A stretch of 13,078 nucleotides of DNA from Actinomycetota bacterium (GTDB lineage: Bacteria > Actinomycetota > Actinomycetes > S36-B12 > CAIYMF01). The notes under the pieces were generated by a model, which saw nothing but the letters and a program-made list of their open reading frames with translations, was not told the DNA's origin and did no database searches. Location: contig WLOZ01000022.1 of assembly GCA_009699025.1 (NCBI GenBank), positions 1 to 13,078 on the forward strand. Direction: 5' to 3'. The translations under genes were made by a program, and so were the position numbers. Positions 7,020 to 13,077 of this stretch are shown one piece after another (positions within the stretch are counted from its first letter, which is position 1; each line of letters starts with the position of its first letter).

Positions 7020-8771
7020 TCAGCCGACGAGCCCCCACTGCTCAAGGTTCCAGAATGGCCCCTCGGACGGATTGATGGAGGTGGGACCGCCGATCTTGTC
7101 GAGGGTCAGCAGCACATTCGGGATCGCCGCGATCGGGAGTGATGTCGCGGACTCAGCAATTAGCTTGTCGCCGGCCTGCGTCGCCGCAAGGCGCACGTTG
7201 GGGTCGGTTGCAGTGTCGACGGTCGCGAGCACCGGGTTGAGGCCAGCAACATCAGTGCGCGAGTAGTTCAGTCCGGAGAACTGGTTCGCGTCGCTGGGGA
7301 TGTTGCCCGAATCGAAGGCGAAGCTCAGCCCGGGGTCCGGGAATGTGGTGACCAGCGTCCAGATTCCGATGTCGAAGGTTCCGTCGGGCAGAATCGTTCC
7401 GAACAGATCGGCAGCGGCCGCGTTCTTGATGGTGAGGTCAAAGCCGGCTGTCTTGAGCTGCTGCTGTAGGACCTGCTCCATGAGCTCGCGGCGCTTGTTG
7501 CCGGCGATGGTCGTGATGGTGAGCGCGGCCGGCTTGCCGTCCTTGGCCCACACACCGTCTGCTGCCTTAGCCCAACCGTCGCCGGTCATGAGTTGGTCGA
7601 CCTTGGCGAGGTCGAGCCCGTAGACCGAGAAGTCCTGACCACCGAAGGCTGAGAGAATCGGCGGGTAGAAGCTCTGCGCGGGGCTCTTGACGTCGAGAGG
7701 ACCGTAGATGCGCCCCACAATGGCGTTGCGATCGATCGAGTAGCTCAGGGCCTGGCGGACAGCCACCGACTTCAGGAGCGGCTGAGCGTTGTTCATCCAC
7801 AGCGCCTCGAGGTTGCCTGAGGCAGGCTCAACCTGCACCTTGGAACCGGGAATGCCGGCCTTGATTTGATCGATAGCGTCAAGCTGCGGTGTCGGGTAGA
7901 TCGCGTCGAGCTGTCCGCTCTTGAACGCCTGGAAGGCCGCTGACGTATCGGCAGTGAACTGGAAGACCACCTTGTCGAGCTTGGGCTTGTCTCCCCAGTA
8001 GCCCGCGTTGGGAACGAGGGTGATCGACTCGCCCTTCTTCCACGACTCGATGATCCACGGGCCACCACTCCAGGTGTAACCGTCCTGCATCACAGCCGCG
8101 CGGTCCTTGCCCTGCAATAGGTGGCTCGGCAGAACGCCGGTTGAACCACTGAACAGCAATTTCCAGCCGCCGTACGGCTTGCTGAAGGTCACCACCGCGG
8201 TCTGCGCGTCAGGCGTGGCAATGTCGGTGACTTCGGAGTAGCCGGTCTTGTCGAGGATGTCCTTGCCGTCACGGATCTGCAGGGCGGTGTACTTCAAGTC
8301 GGCCGAGGTGATCGGCTTGCCGTCGGACCACACCGCCGCGGGGTTGAGCTTGTAGGTCACGGTCTGAGGGGGCCCAGCGCTGACCACCGGCTCCGACGCC
8401 ATGATGCTGGAGATCTGCGGCAACCAGTCGTTGCCCTGCTTGCGCACGTTGTAGACCACGGGAATCGTCGTGACCTGGGCCATGTACGAACCCCAGATCG
8501 AACCAGCACAGCTCGCGATCCAGTCCATGCAGTCGGGTTCCTGCTCGGCCCCGATCACCGCGGTTCCGCCTTGCTGGAGGCCACCAGCGTCGCTGGGGCT
8601 AGCGGAACTGCTGGCCGACGAGGCGGCCGAGGTGGTGGATGATGCGGAGGTGGAGGGGCTACCGGATGATCCGGATGAACAGCCGGCCACTACCAGCGCG
8701 GCTGTTGCGAGGCCGGCCACCAGTGTTACGCGGGACCGGGACGATCGTGCCTGCGACGGTAGAGCCCTCAC
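7020..8771 (-). CDS. Dpp/Opp-type substrate-binding lipoprotein (SBP family 5)
   Basis: The 583-residue solute-binding protein has a basic N-terminus, a hydrophobic segment and the lipobox VVAG-Cys31, so it should be lipid-anchored outside the membrane. Residues 32-64 form a Ser-rich, low-complexity linker. The family-5 domain follows, with typical segments such as VWSDGKPITSADLKYT, GGPWIIESWKKGE and VRQALSYSIDRNAIV. Cys81 and Cys88 could form a disulphide near the start of the mature domain. The start is GTG at 8771, with GGAGG five bases upstream. As the first gene of the operon it is preceded by the best promoter in the window. Family 5 proteins bind peptides, and some bind nickel, opines or sugars; co-transcription with a peptidase favours peptides. 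Confidence 0.94.
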   Translation of the reverse strand: MRALPSQARSSRSRVTLVAGLATAALVVAGCSSGSSGSPSTSASSTTSAASSASSSASPSDAGGLQQGGTAVIGAEQEPDCMDWIASCAGSIWGSYMAQVTTIPVVYNVRKQGNDWLPQISSIMASEPVVSAGPPQTVTYKLNPAAVWSDGKPITSADLKYTALQIRDGKDILDKTGYSEVTDIATPDAQTAVVTFSKPYGGWKLLFSGSTGVLPSHLLQGKDRAAVMQDGYTWSGGPWIIESWKKGESITLVPNAGYWGDKPKLDKVVFQFTADTSAAFQAFKSGQLDAIYPTPQLDAIDQIKAGIPGSKVQVEPASGNLEALWMNNAQPLLKSVAVRQALSYSIDRNAIVGRIYGPLDVKSPAQSFYPPILSAFGGQDFSVYGLDLAKVDQLMTGDGWAKAADGVWAKDGKPAALTITTIAGNKRRELMEQVLQQQLKTAGFDLTIKNAAAADLFGTILPDGTFDIGIWTLVTTFPDPGLSFAFDSGNIPSDANQFSGLNYSRTDVAGLNPVLATVDTATDPNVRLAATQAGDKLIAESATSLPIAAIPNVLLTLDKIGGPTSINPSEGPFWNLEQWGLVG

Positions 8772-8824
8772 TCGAACCTCCAGAAAGTACGTGTGACGCC
8801 GTTTATTACAGCGGCTTTGCCCAG

Positions 8825-8853
8825 ACCCTAGGCTGTCTAGAGTGCTGGCGCAA
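8825..8853 (-). promoter_or_regulatory. Promoter of the importer operon
   Basis: On the minus strand, TTGCGC (8853-8848) and TAGGGT (8830-8825) are separated by exactly 17 bases. Transcription would start near 8818 and give a leader of about 46 bases before the GTG at 8771. The promoter lies inside a 9-base inverted repeat, as expected for repression. Confidence 0.55.
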
Positions 8854-8865
8854 GGGCTCTAGACA
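8834..8865. promoter_or_regulatory. Inverted repeat TGTCTAGAG-N14-CTCTAGACA, probable operator of the importer operon
   Basis: Two perfect 9-base arms (8834-8842 and 8857-8865), each containing TCTAGA, have centres 22 bases apart, about two helical turns. One arm lies between the -10 and -35 boxes of the importer promoter and the other directly upstream of -35. This placement suits a repressor, most simply the divergently encoded TetR protein. Confidence 0.5.
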
Positions 8866-8870
8866 ACAAT

Positions 8871-8891
8871 GTAGTCACGAGTCCTGACTTA
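8871..8891. promoter_or_regulatory. Partial dyad GTAGTCAC-N7-GACTTA, candidate TetR operator shared with the three-gene operon
   Basis: The site contains TAGTC and GACT half-sites nine bases apart. It lies 17 bases upstream of the importer -35 box and ahead of the TetR gene. The same pattern recurs at 12835-12855, with 14 of 21 positions identical. Shared presence suggests one regulator acts at both places. Confidence 0.45.
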
Positions 8892-8902
8892 GTGACAGGC
8901 TT

Positions 8903-8931
8903 TTGTGTTGTACGGTTCGAAGCGTTGATAC
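8903..8931 (+). promoter_or_regulatory. Weak candidate promoter for the TetR gene
   Basis: TTGTGT (8903-8908) and TGATAC (8926-8931) are 17 bases apart, before the TetR ribosome site. The -10 match is poor. A GAGATCTC palindrome (8934-8941) lies at the expected start site. This is offered only as the best pair seen. Confidence 0.2.
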
Positions 8932-9001
8932 CTGAGATCTCGCCTGTGCGTGATGATCGCCTCGCCGCGGCTGATGCTGAGGCACACGCAGACAGCACCG
9001 A

Positions 9002-9009
9002 AGGAGGTG
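9002..9009 (+). promoter_or_regulatory. Strong ribosome binding site that sets the TetR start
   Basis: AGGAGGTG, almost fully complementary to the 16S tail, ends five bases before the GTG at 9015. It decides the start against the in-frame GTG at 8892, which would add 41 poorly conserved-looking residues ahead of the DNA-binding domain. Confidence 0.8.
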
Positions 9010-9014
9010 AGCCC

Positions 9015-9713
9015 GTGGGTGCTTCCGCCTCACAGTCGTCTCGTCCACGCAAGCCGCGCGACAGCCTGAACAAGGCGGTCATCATCGATGCCGCCCTCGT
9101 TATCGCCGAGCGCGACGGACTTGACGGGCTGACCTTCCAAGCCCTGGGTGACGAACTCGGGGCGCACGCGACGTCGATCTACCGACACTTTCGTGACAAG
9201 GACGAGTTTCTGCTGGAGATGCTCGACACGCTGCGTAATCGCTCGTACGGCGATGCAATCGAGCCGACCGGAGACTGGCGGCAGGATGTGCGTCTGCTCG
9301 CTGGGCACATTCGAGCGCATTACCTGCGGTACGCGCAGTTTGCTCAGCAGATGTCGGTTCGATCAACGCACCGTCCGATCGAGTTCACGAACTTGGAGTT
9401 GACGCTCGATGCACTCGACCGGGCAGGTCTTACTCCTGACGAGGCAGTGGTCTACACCCGCCTTCTTGGCAACTACATGCGTTCGATGTCGAGTTTCGAG
9501 GCAGCGGTGACCTGCCTCGAACCCGAACTTCGGGCGAAGGATCGGATGCAAATGCAGTTTGGGGCGCAGGCCCTCGCGCCCGACGAGTTTCCGCACCTCG
9601 TCTCTGTTGCGAACTCTCTGCTTCCGTTGGATGACCCTCGGATATTCGACATCGGGCTCGAAGCGATTCTCGACGCGATTGAGAAGCTTGGCGCCGATCG
9701 GCGCACCCGCTGA
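9015..9713 (+). CDS. TetR/AcrR-family transcriptional regulator
   Basis: The 232-residue protein has a basic N-terminal tail (SRPRKPRDSLNK), then a TetR DNA-binding domain at about 20-66. The helix-turn-helix FQALGDELGAHATSIYRHF spans 41-59 and the following DKDEFLLEML is typical. The rest is a helical ligand and dimer domain with no recognisable ligand motif. It starts at GTG 9015 behind a very strong ribosome site. It is divergent from the importer operon and converges, with a 26-base gap, on the M20 peptidase operon, so it is placed to control both. TetR proteins usually repress and are released by a small ligand; here that would plausibly be an imported compound or a breakdown product. 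A 14-base palindrome (9691-9704) lies within its last codons. Confidence 0.92.
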   Translation: MGASASQSSRPRKPRDSLNKAVIIDAALVIAERDGLDGLTFQALGDELGAHATSIYRHFRDKDEFLLEMLDTLRNRSYGDAIEPTGDWRQDVRLLAGHIRAHYLRYAQFAQQMSVRSTHRPIEFTNLELTLDALDRAGLTPDEAVVYTRLLGNYMRSMSSFEAAVTCLEPELRAKDRMQMQFGAQALAPDEFPHLVSVANSLLPLDDPRIFDIGLEAILDAIEKLGADRRTR

Positions 9714-9739
9714 ACGAGGCGCTAGGAGTCGTCAGGTGG

Positions 9740-10852
9740 CTATACCGTCGGCGAGAACTGCTGCACCACACGCTCGATGATGCGAGCAAGCCACGTTGCA
9801 CGTGCGTGCACACTCGTGAGGTCGACCCACTCGTCGCGAGCGTGGGCTCCGCCGCCGCACGCGCCGACCCCATCGAGGGTCGGTACACCCGCCGACGCGC
9901 AAAAGTTGCCGTCAGAGGCGCCACCAACAGCGGCCGTATCGACGTGACCCATACCCACATCAAGGGCAACTTCACGAGCAAGCCTCACCAGGTCAGCGGT
10001 CAGCCGTTCCTCTAGCGGTAATCGGTTGATGCCGCCCGACAGTGTCACGGTGACACCGCTGACATGTGGTTGCCGACCGCGTACCGCCTCGTCAATTCGA
10101 GTGAGTTCGGGTGCTGTCCACGCGCGAACGTCAGTGTGCAGGATCGCTTCGGCCGGCACGGTGTTCGCGGTGACTCCCGATGTGGCTTTGGTGGGAGTCA
10201 CGGTGGTTCCGACGGACACATCCTGGAGTTTCACCAGGTCCGAAATGAGGGCCGCCATCTCGACCGTCGTATTCGCGCCGCGCTCGGGCTCAAGCCCCGC
10301 GTGAGCTTCAACTCCTTGAATGGTGAACTGATAGAGGCCCACGCCTTTGCGCGCACTCTTGATTCCACCACCGGGCGCGGCTGGCTCGGGGATCAGAACT
10401 GCGACGGCCAGTGGGGCGTACTTCTCGATGAGCCCGCGTCCCGTGGGTGAACCGACTTCCTCGTCACCGGTGACCAGTAGCCCGGCGTGGTCTGACACTG
10501 CGCAGTCGGCCAGTGCCGCAAGGGCGATGACCAGTCCGGCCTTCATGTCGAAGACTCCGGGGCCCGTGACGACATCGCCGCGAACTTCAAAGGGAATCGT
10601 GCTCAGGGTGCCGACGGGCCACACCGTGTCGAGGTGGCCAATGATCAGCACCGAAGGCGAGGCCGTGGGTGCGAGATAGAGGTACGGCACTCCGTCGACT
10701 CGATCGATGATGGCCTCGCGCCCCGTGTACGTCAGCACGAGGTCGGCCAGCGCCTCAAAGCCGCGTTCCAACGACGGTAGATCACCGCTCGGAGTCTCGA
10801 TCTCAACCAGTAGCTTCAGACTGTCGATCAGCGATTCTCGCGTTGCCCTCAC
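9740..10852 (-). CDS. M20-family metallopeptidase, glutamate carboxypeptidase (CPG2)-like
   Basis: The 370-residue enzyme has the full di-zinc set of the CPG2/ArgE group. HLDTVWP gives ligand His73 and Asp75. GVFDMKAG gives bridging Asp102. GDEEVGS gives catalytic Glu131 and ligand Glu132. IPEPA gives Glu156, and GGGAHARDEWV gives His337. The dimerisation domain (about 170-280) includes EAHAG with His184. Family members remove C-terminal Glu or other amino acids from peptides, folates and N-acyl amino acids in the cytoplasm. No signal peptide is seen. The start is GTG 10852, overlapping the upstream stop as GTGA, with AGGAG nearby. As last gene of the operon it ends 26 bases from the TetR stop. 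Exact substrate is unknown. Confidence 0.93.
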   Translation of the reverse strand: MRATRESLIDSLKLLVEIETPSGDLPSLERGFEALADLVLTYTGREAIIDRVDGVPYLYLAPTASPSVLIIGHLDTVWPVGTLSTIPFEVRGDVVTGPGVFDMKAGLVIALAALADCAVSDHAGLLVTGDEEVGSPTGRGLIEKYAPLAVAVLIPEPAAPGGGIKSARKGVGLYQFTIQGVEAHAGLEPERGANTTVEMAALISDLVKLQDVSVGTTVTPTKATSGVTANTVPAEAILHTDVRAWTAPELTRIDEAVRGRQPHVSGVTVTLSGGINRLPLEERLTADLVRLAREVALDVGMGHVDTAAVGGASDGNFCASAGVPTLDGVGACGGGAHARDEWVDLTSVHARATWLARIIERVVQQFSPTV

Positions 10853-11748
10853 TCACCTGCTCCTGACGAGAAGAAGTCGCGCAGCGCGTTGGCAGTGAAG
10901 CCTGGTGCTTCCTCCGGAACGTAGTGGTCACTCGGCGCAGCACTTCCGACAACCGACTCTGCGAAGTCCTCCCATACGCGCACCACATCGAAGGTGCGGC
11001 CCACGTAACTGGCGTCTCCCCACATCGTCAGTAGCGGAACGTTGATGCGAGTTCCTGCTGCTCGGTCAGCACGATCGTGCACCAGATCGATAGTGGCTGC
11101 CGCTCGGTAGTCGGCACAGGTCGCGGCGACGCGGGCCGGGTCGCGAAAACTCGCAGCGTATGCGGCGATGACGTCGGGCTCAATGCCATGTCCTTCGACG
11201 TGACGGCCATGAAAGCGACTTGCGATCCACGCGTCGGGGTCAGCGTTGATGAGGCGTTCCGGAAGGTCACCTGACTGAGTGAGGAAGAACCAGTGGAAAT
11301 ATGTGTCGGCCATGGCGCGATCGACATGCTCAAACATGTGCAGCGTAGGAACGATGTCGATGACCGCAAGGCGCTCGATTCGTGCGGGATGGTCGAGGAC
11401 CATACGGTGAGCAACGCGCCCGCCGCGATCGTGACCTGCCACGCAGAAGGTGTCGTAACCCAGCGACTCCATCACGTTCACCTGATCAGCAGCCATGGCG
11501 CGCTTGCTGTATGTGAGGTGATCGCTGTCGTCAACGGGCGCACTACTTGTTCCGTATCCACGTAGGTCAGTGACGACGACAGTGAAGTCAGAGGCAAGTG
11601 CGGGTGCTACGTCTCGCCACATGAGCGACGATTCGGGATATCCATGCAACAGCAGCAGTGGGGGTCCCGAACCCGCCGTGCGGGTGTGGATGCTGAGGCC
11701 GTCGACTTCGATCAGCGTGTCGCTAAAGCCTTCGAAGGAGCGGCTCAC
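10849..11748 (-). CDS. Alpha/beta hydrolase, haloacetate (fluoroacetate) dehalogenase-like
   Basis: The 299-residue protein has an HGYPES oxyanion motif (35-40) and the elbow GHDRGGR, where the nucleophile is Asp107 rather than Ser. That occurs in haloalkane/haloacetate dehalogenases and epoxide hydrolases. Arg108 and Arg111 match the carboxylate-binding arginines of fluoroacetate dehalogenase. Asp131 (VIDIVPT) and His275 (SDHYVPEEAP) complete the triad. The cap has His152-Trp153 in FHWFF and Tyr214 in CADYRAA, matching the halide pocket. The reaction would be hydrolysis of a 2-haloacid to a 2-hydroxy acid. An epoxide hydrolase is the main alternative. It starts at GTG 11748 and overlaps both neighbours by four bases (GTGA), so it is translated with a hydroxyacid dehydrogenase and an M20 peptidase. 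It is probably cytoplasmic. Family is secure, substrate is not. Confidence 0.9.
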   Translation of the reverse strand: MSRSFEGFSDTLIEVDGLSIHTRTAGSGPPLLLLHGYPESSLMWRDVAPALASDFTVVVTDLRGYGTSSAPVDDSDHLTYSKRAMAADQVNVMESLGYDTFCVAGHDRGGRVAHRMVLDHPARIERLAVIDIVPTLHMFEHVDRAMADTYFHWFFLTQSGDLPERLINADPDAWIASRFHGRHVEGHGIEPDVIAAYAASFRDPARVAATCADYRAAATIDLVHDRADRAAGTRINVPLLTMWGDASYVGRTFDVVRVWEDFAESVVGSAAPSDHYVPEEAPGFTANALRDFFSSGAGE

Positions 11749-12830
11749 GGCGCCGAGCCCTGAGCCAGATACGCAGCGATGACGGCATCCGTGACAGATT
11801 CGGTCCCGTGGTCGCCCCCGAGGTCGGGGGTCTTGATCCCGGCAGCGATCACCGACTCAATCGCCTGAACGAGACCCATTGCAGCCGAGACCTCACCCAG
11901 ATGTTCGAGCATTAAGGCAGCGCTCCAAATCTGCCCTAGCGGATTGGCGATTCCTTGGCCGACGATGTCGGGAGCCGAGCCGTGAATGGGTTCGAACATT
12001 GAGGGGTGGCGCCTCGTGGGATCGAGGTTGCCGCACGGTGCGATACCGATGCTTCCCGCCAGCGCTGCGGTGAGATCGGAGAGAATGTCGCCAAAGAGAT
12101 TCGAGCCGAGCACCACATCGAATCGCGCGGGGTCGAGCACCAGCAGCGCCGCGAGCGCGTCAACGTGATAGCGAGTGAGTTCAACGTCGGGGTAGTCGGC
12201 CCCGACCTCGGCCACCACCTCGTCCCAGAACGGCATCGTGTGCACGATTCCGTTCGACTTCGTCGCCGAGGCGACGCGCCCTGACCGTGTGCGCGCGAGG
12301 TCGAATGCGTATCGGGCGATCCGCTCAATGCCCACGCGTGTGAACACCGCTTCCTGCACTGCCTGCTCGTGCGGCTGGCCCCGGAAAATGCGCCCCCCGA
12401 TTTCGGAGTACTCGCCCTCAGTGTTCTCGCGCACGATGACGACATCGATTGCGGCACGCGATGGTGCAAGGGGGCTCTCGATACCCGGCAGAAGTCGCGC
12501 AGGTCGCAGCGAGACGTACTGGTCGAAACTGCGACGGATCGGAATGAGCAGACCCCAGAGTGAGATGTGGTCGGGCACATCAGGACGCCCCACTGCTCCG
12601 AGCAGGATGGCGTCGCTCATCGCGAGAAGTTCGATGCCGTTCTCATCCATCATGGCGCCGGTCGCGAGGTAGTGCTCGCACCCCCAGGGGTACTCCTGCC
12701 ACTCCAGAGTGAATCCGGACTCCGTTGAAACGACGTCAAGAACGCGGCGAGCAGCGGCAACGGTCTCAACGCCAATGCCGTCGCCCGGGATCGCGGCAAT
12801 GACATAGCGAGCGTTCGAACCTGAAATCAT
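11745..12830 (-). CDS. Tartrate dehydrogenase / D-malate dehydrogenase (decarboxylating), isocitrate/isopropylmalate dehydrogenase family
   Basis: The 361-residue beta-decarboxylating dehydrogenase begins with IPGDGIG. Substrate-binding residues include Arg99/Arg100 (IPIRRSFD), Arg109 (SLRPARLLPG) and Arg134 in VRENTEGEYS, with catalytic Tyr141 and Lys191. Metal ligands are Asp224, Asp248 and Asp252 (SNLFGDILSD). The NAD-binding segment MFEPIHGSAPDI (278-289) is intact. GRIFRG and HEQAVQEAVFTRVGIERI point to the TtuC/DmlA branch rather than LeuB or Icd. Such enzymes oxidise D-malate or tartrate using NAD with Mn and K ions, giving pyruvate, glycerate or oxaloglycolate. The ATG at 12830 has no ribosome site and lies six bases after a -10 box, so the message appears leaderless. 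It is first in a three-gene operon and ends in a GTGA overlap with the dehalogenase-like gene. Confidence 0.92.
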   Translation of the reverse strand: MISGSNARYVIAAIPGDGIGVETVAAARRVLDVVSTESGFTLEWQEYPWGCEHYLATGAMMDENGIELLAMSDAILLGAVGRPDVPDHISLWGLLIPIRRSFDQYVSLRPARLLPGIESPLAPSRAAIDVVIVRENTEGEYSEIGGRIFRGQPHEQAVQEAVFTRVGIERIARYAFDLARTRSGRVASATKSNGIVHTMPFWDEVVAEVGADYPDVELTRYHVDALAALLVLDPARFDVVLGSNLFGDILSDLTAALAGSIGIAPCGNLDPTRRHPSMFEPIHGSAPDIVGQGIANPLGQIWSAALMLEHLGEVSAAMGLVQAIESVIAAGIKTPDLGGDHGTESVTDAVIAAYLAQGSAP

Positions 12831-12834
12831 TGAA

Positions 12835-12855
12835 TTAGTCTATGAAAGTGACTAC
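12835..12855. promoter_or_regulatory. Dyad TAGTC-N9-GACTA over the -10 box, candidate TetR operator
   Basis: Read on the minus strand the site is GTAGTCAC, seven bases, GACTAA; it covers the whole -10 box of the three-gene operon. The TAGTC/GACTA arms form a perfect 5-base dyad. It matches the site at 8871-8891 at 14 of 21 positions. Binding here would block transcription directly. Confidence 0.45.
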
Positions 12856-12865
12856 GTAGCGGCAA
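12837..12865 (-). promoter_or_regulatory. Leaderless promoter of the dehydrogenase-dehalogenase-peptidase operon
   Basis: TTGCCG (12865-12860) and TAGACT (12842-12837) on the minus strand are 17 bases apart. Only six bases separate the -10 box from the ATG at 12830, so transcription should start at or next to the start codon. The lack of any ribosome site before this ATG agrees. The spacer also holds an 8-base palindrome CTACGTAG (12852-12859). Confidence 0.55.
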
Positions 12866-12871
12866 GGGCGG

Positions 12872-12883
12872 TCGGTCGACCGA
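12872..12883. promoter_or_regulatory. 12-base palindrome TCGGTCGACCGA upstream of the -35 box
   Basis: A perfect dyad starts seven bases upstream of the -35 box of the leaderless promoter. The position suits an activator or a second repressor site. No copy was noticed in the importer control region, so it may belong to a different regulator. Confidence 0.35.
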
Positions 12884-12893
12884 GGCAGACGAA

Positions 12894-12983
12894 CTACGGG
12901 GTCAGCTCGTGCAGGGACTGGCCAGCCACGTTGTTGGTGCCGTCGAAGACGTCGCCCCCGGAGATGACGAGTCGTTCAGACAT
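12894..12983 (-). pseudogene. Truncated N-terminus of an amidohydrolase (29 codons)
   Basis: From the ATG at 12983 the frame reads MSERLVISGGDVFDGT and stops at a TAG (12896-12894) after 29 codons. This opening, a short strand pair ending in VFDGT, is how amidohydrolase-superfamily enzymes begin, and it resembles the start of the gene at 1-952 (VFDG at the same point). Nothing after about residue 24 continues the family, so it looks like a remnant left by a deletion or rearrangement. The start overlaps the preceding coding sequence by eight bases, which suggests it was once translated as part of an operon. A genuine small protein is less likely but cannot be excluded. Confidence 0.5.
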
Positions 12984-13077
12984 GACGCTCCAGCCACTCG
13001 AGAAGGGCCTCGTTCTGGGCACGCCGCACTGCGACCGATCCGGCCACTGAGCCAACGTGCGACGCGCCGGGGAGGAC
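12976..13077 (-). CDS. C-terminal end of an unidentified protein, possibly an alpha/beta hydrolase (5' part beyond window)
   Basis: An open frame enters from the right edge and ends at TGA 12978-12976, leaving 33 visible residues. It includes PGASHVGSV, where a His in a Gly/Ser-rich loop could be the catalytic His of an alpha/beta hydrolase, and a final helix EALLEWLERHV like those ending such enzymes. The stop overlaps the amidohydrolase remnant's start. Too little is visible for a firm family call. Confidence 0.45.
   Translation of the reverse strand, partial: VLPGASHVGSVAGSVAVRRAQNEALLEWLERHV

Noticed and set aside
8590..8680. Low-complexity Ser/Ala repeats in the lipoprotein gene as a DNA repeat element
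   Set aside because: They encode the flexible linker between the lipid anchor and the binding domain, common in actinobacterial lipoproteins; the DNA is not a perfect tandem repeat.
8892..9014. Longer TetR protein starting at GTG 8892
   Set aside because: The extra 41 residues precede the DNA-binding domain, lack a ribosome site and would overlap the operator-like region, while AGGAGGTG before GTG 9015 is a far better start.
9691..9704. Palindrome GCGCCGATCGGCGC as a terminator between the convergent TetR and M20 genes
   Set aside because: It lies inside the last TetR codons, has no U-run on either strand and is built from common GC-rich codons. Termination here is possible but unsupported.
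11745..12830. 3-isopropylmalate or isocitrate dehydrogenase
   Set aside because: The GRIFRG and HEQAVQEAVFTRVGIERI segments and the neighbourhood, with no leucine or TCA genes, fit the tartrate/D-malate branch better, though motif reading alone cannot fully exclude others.
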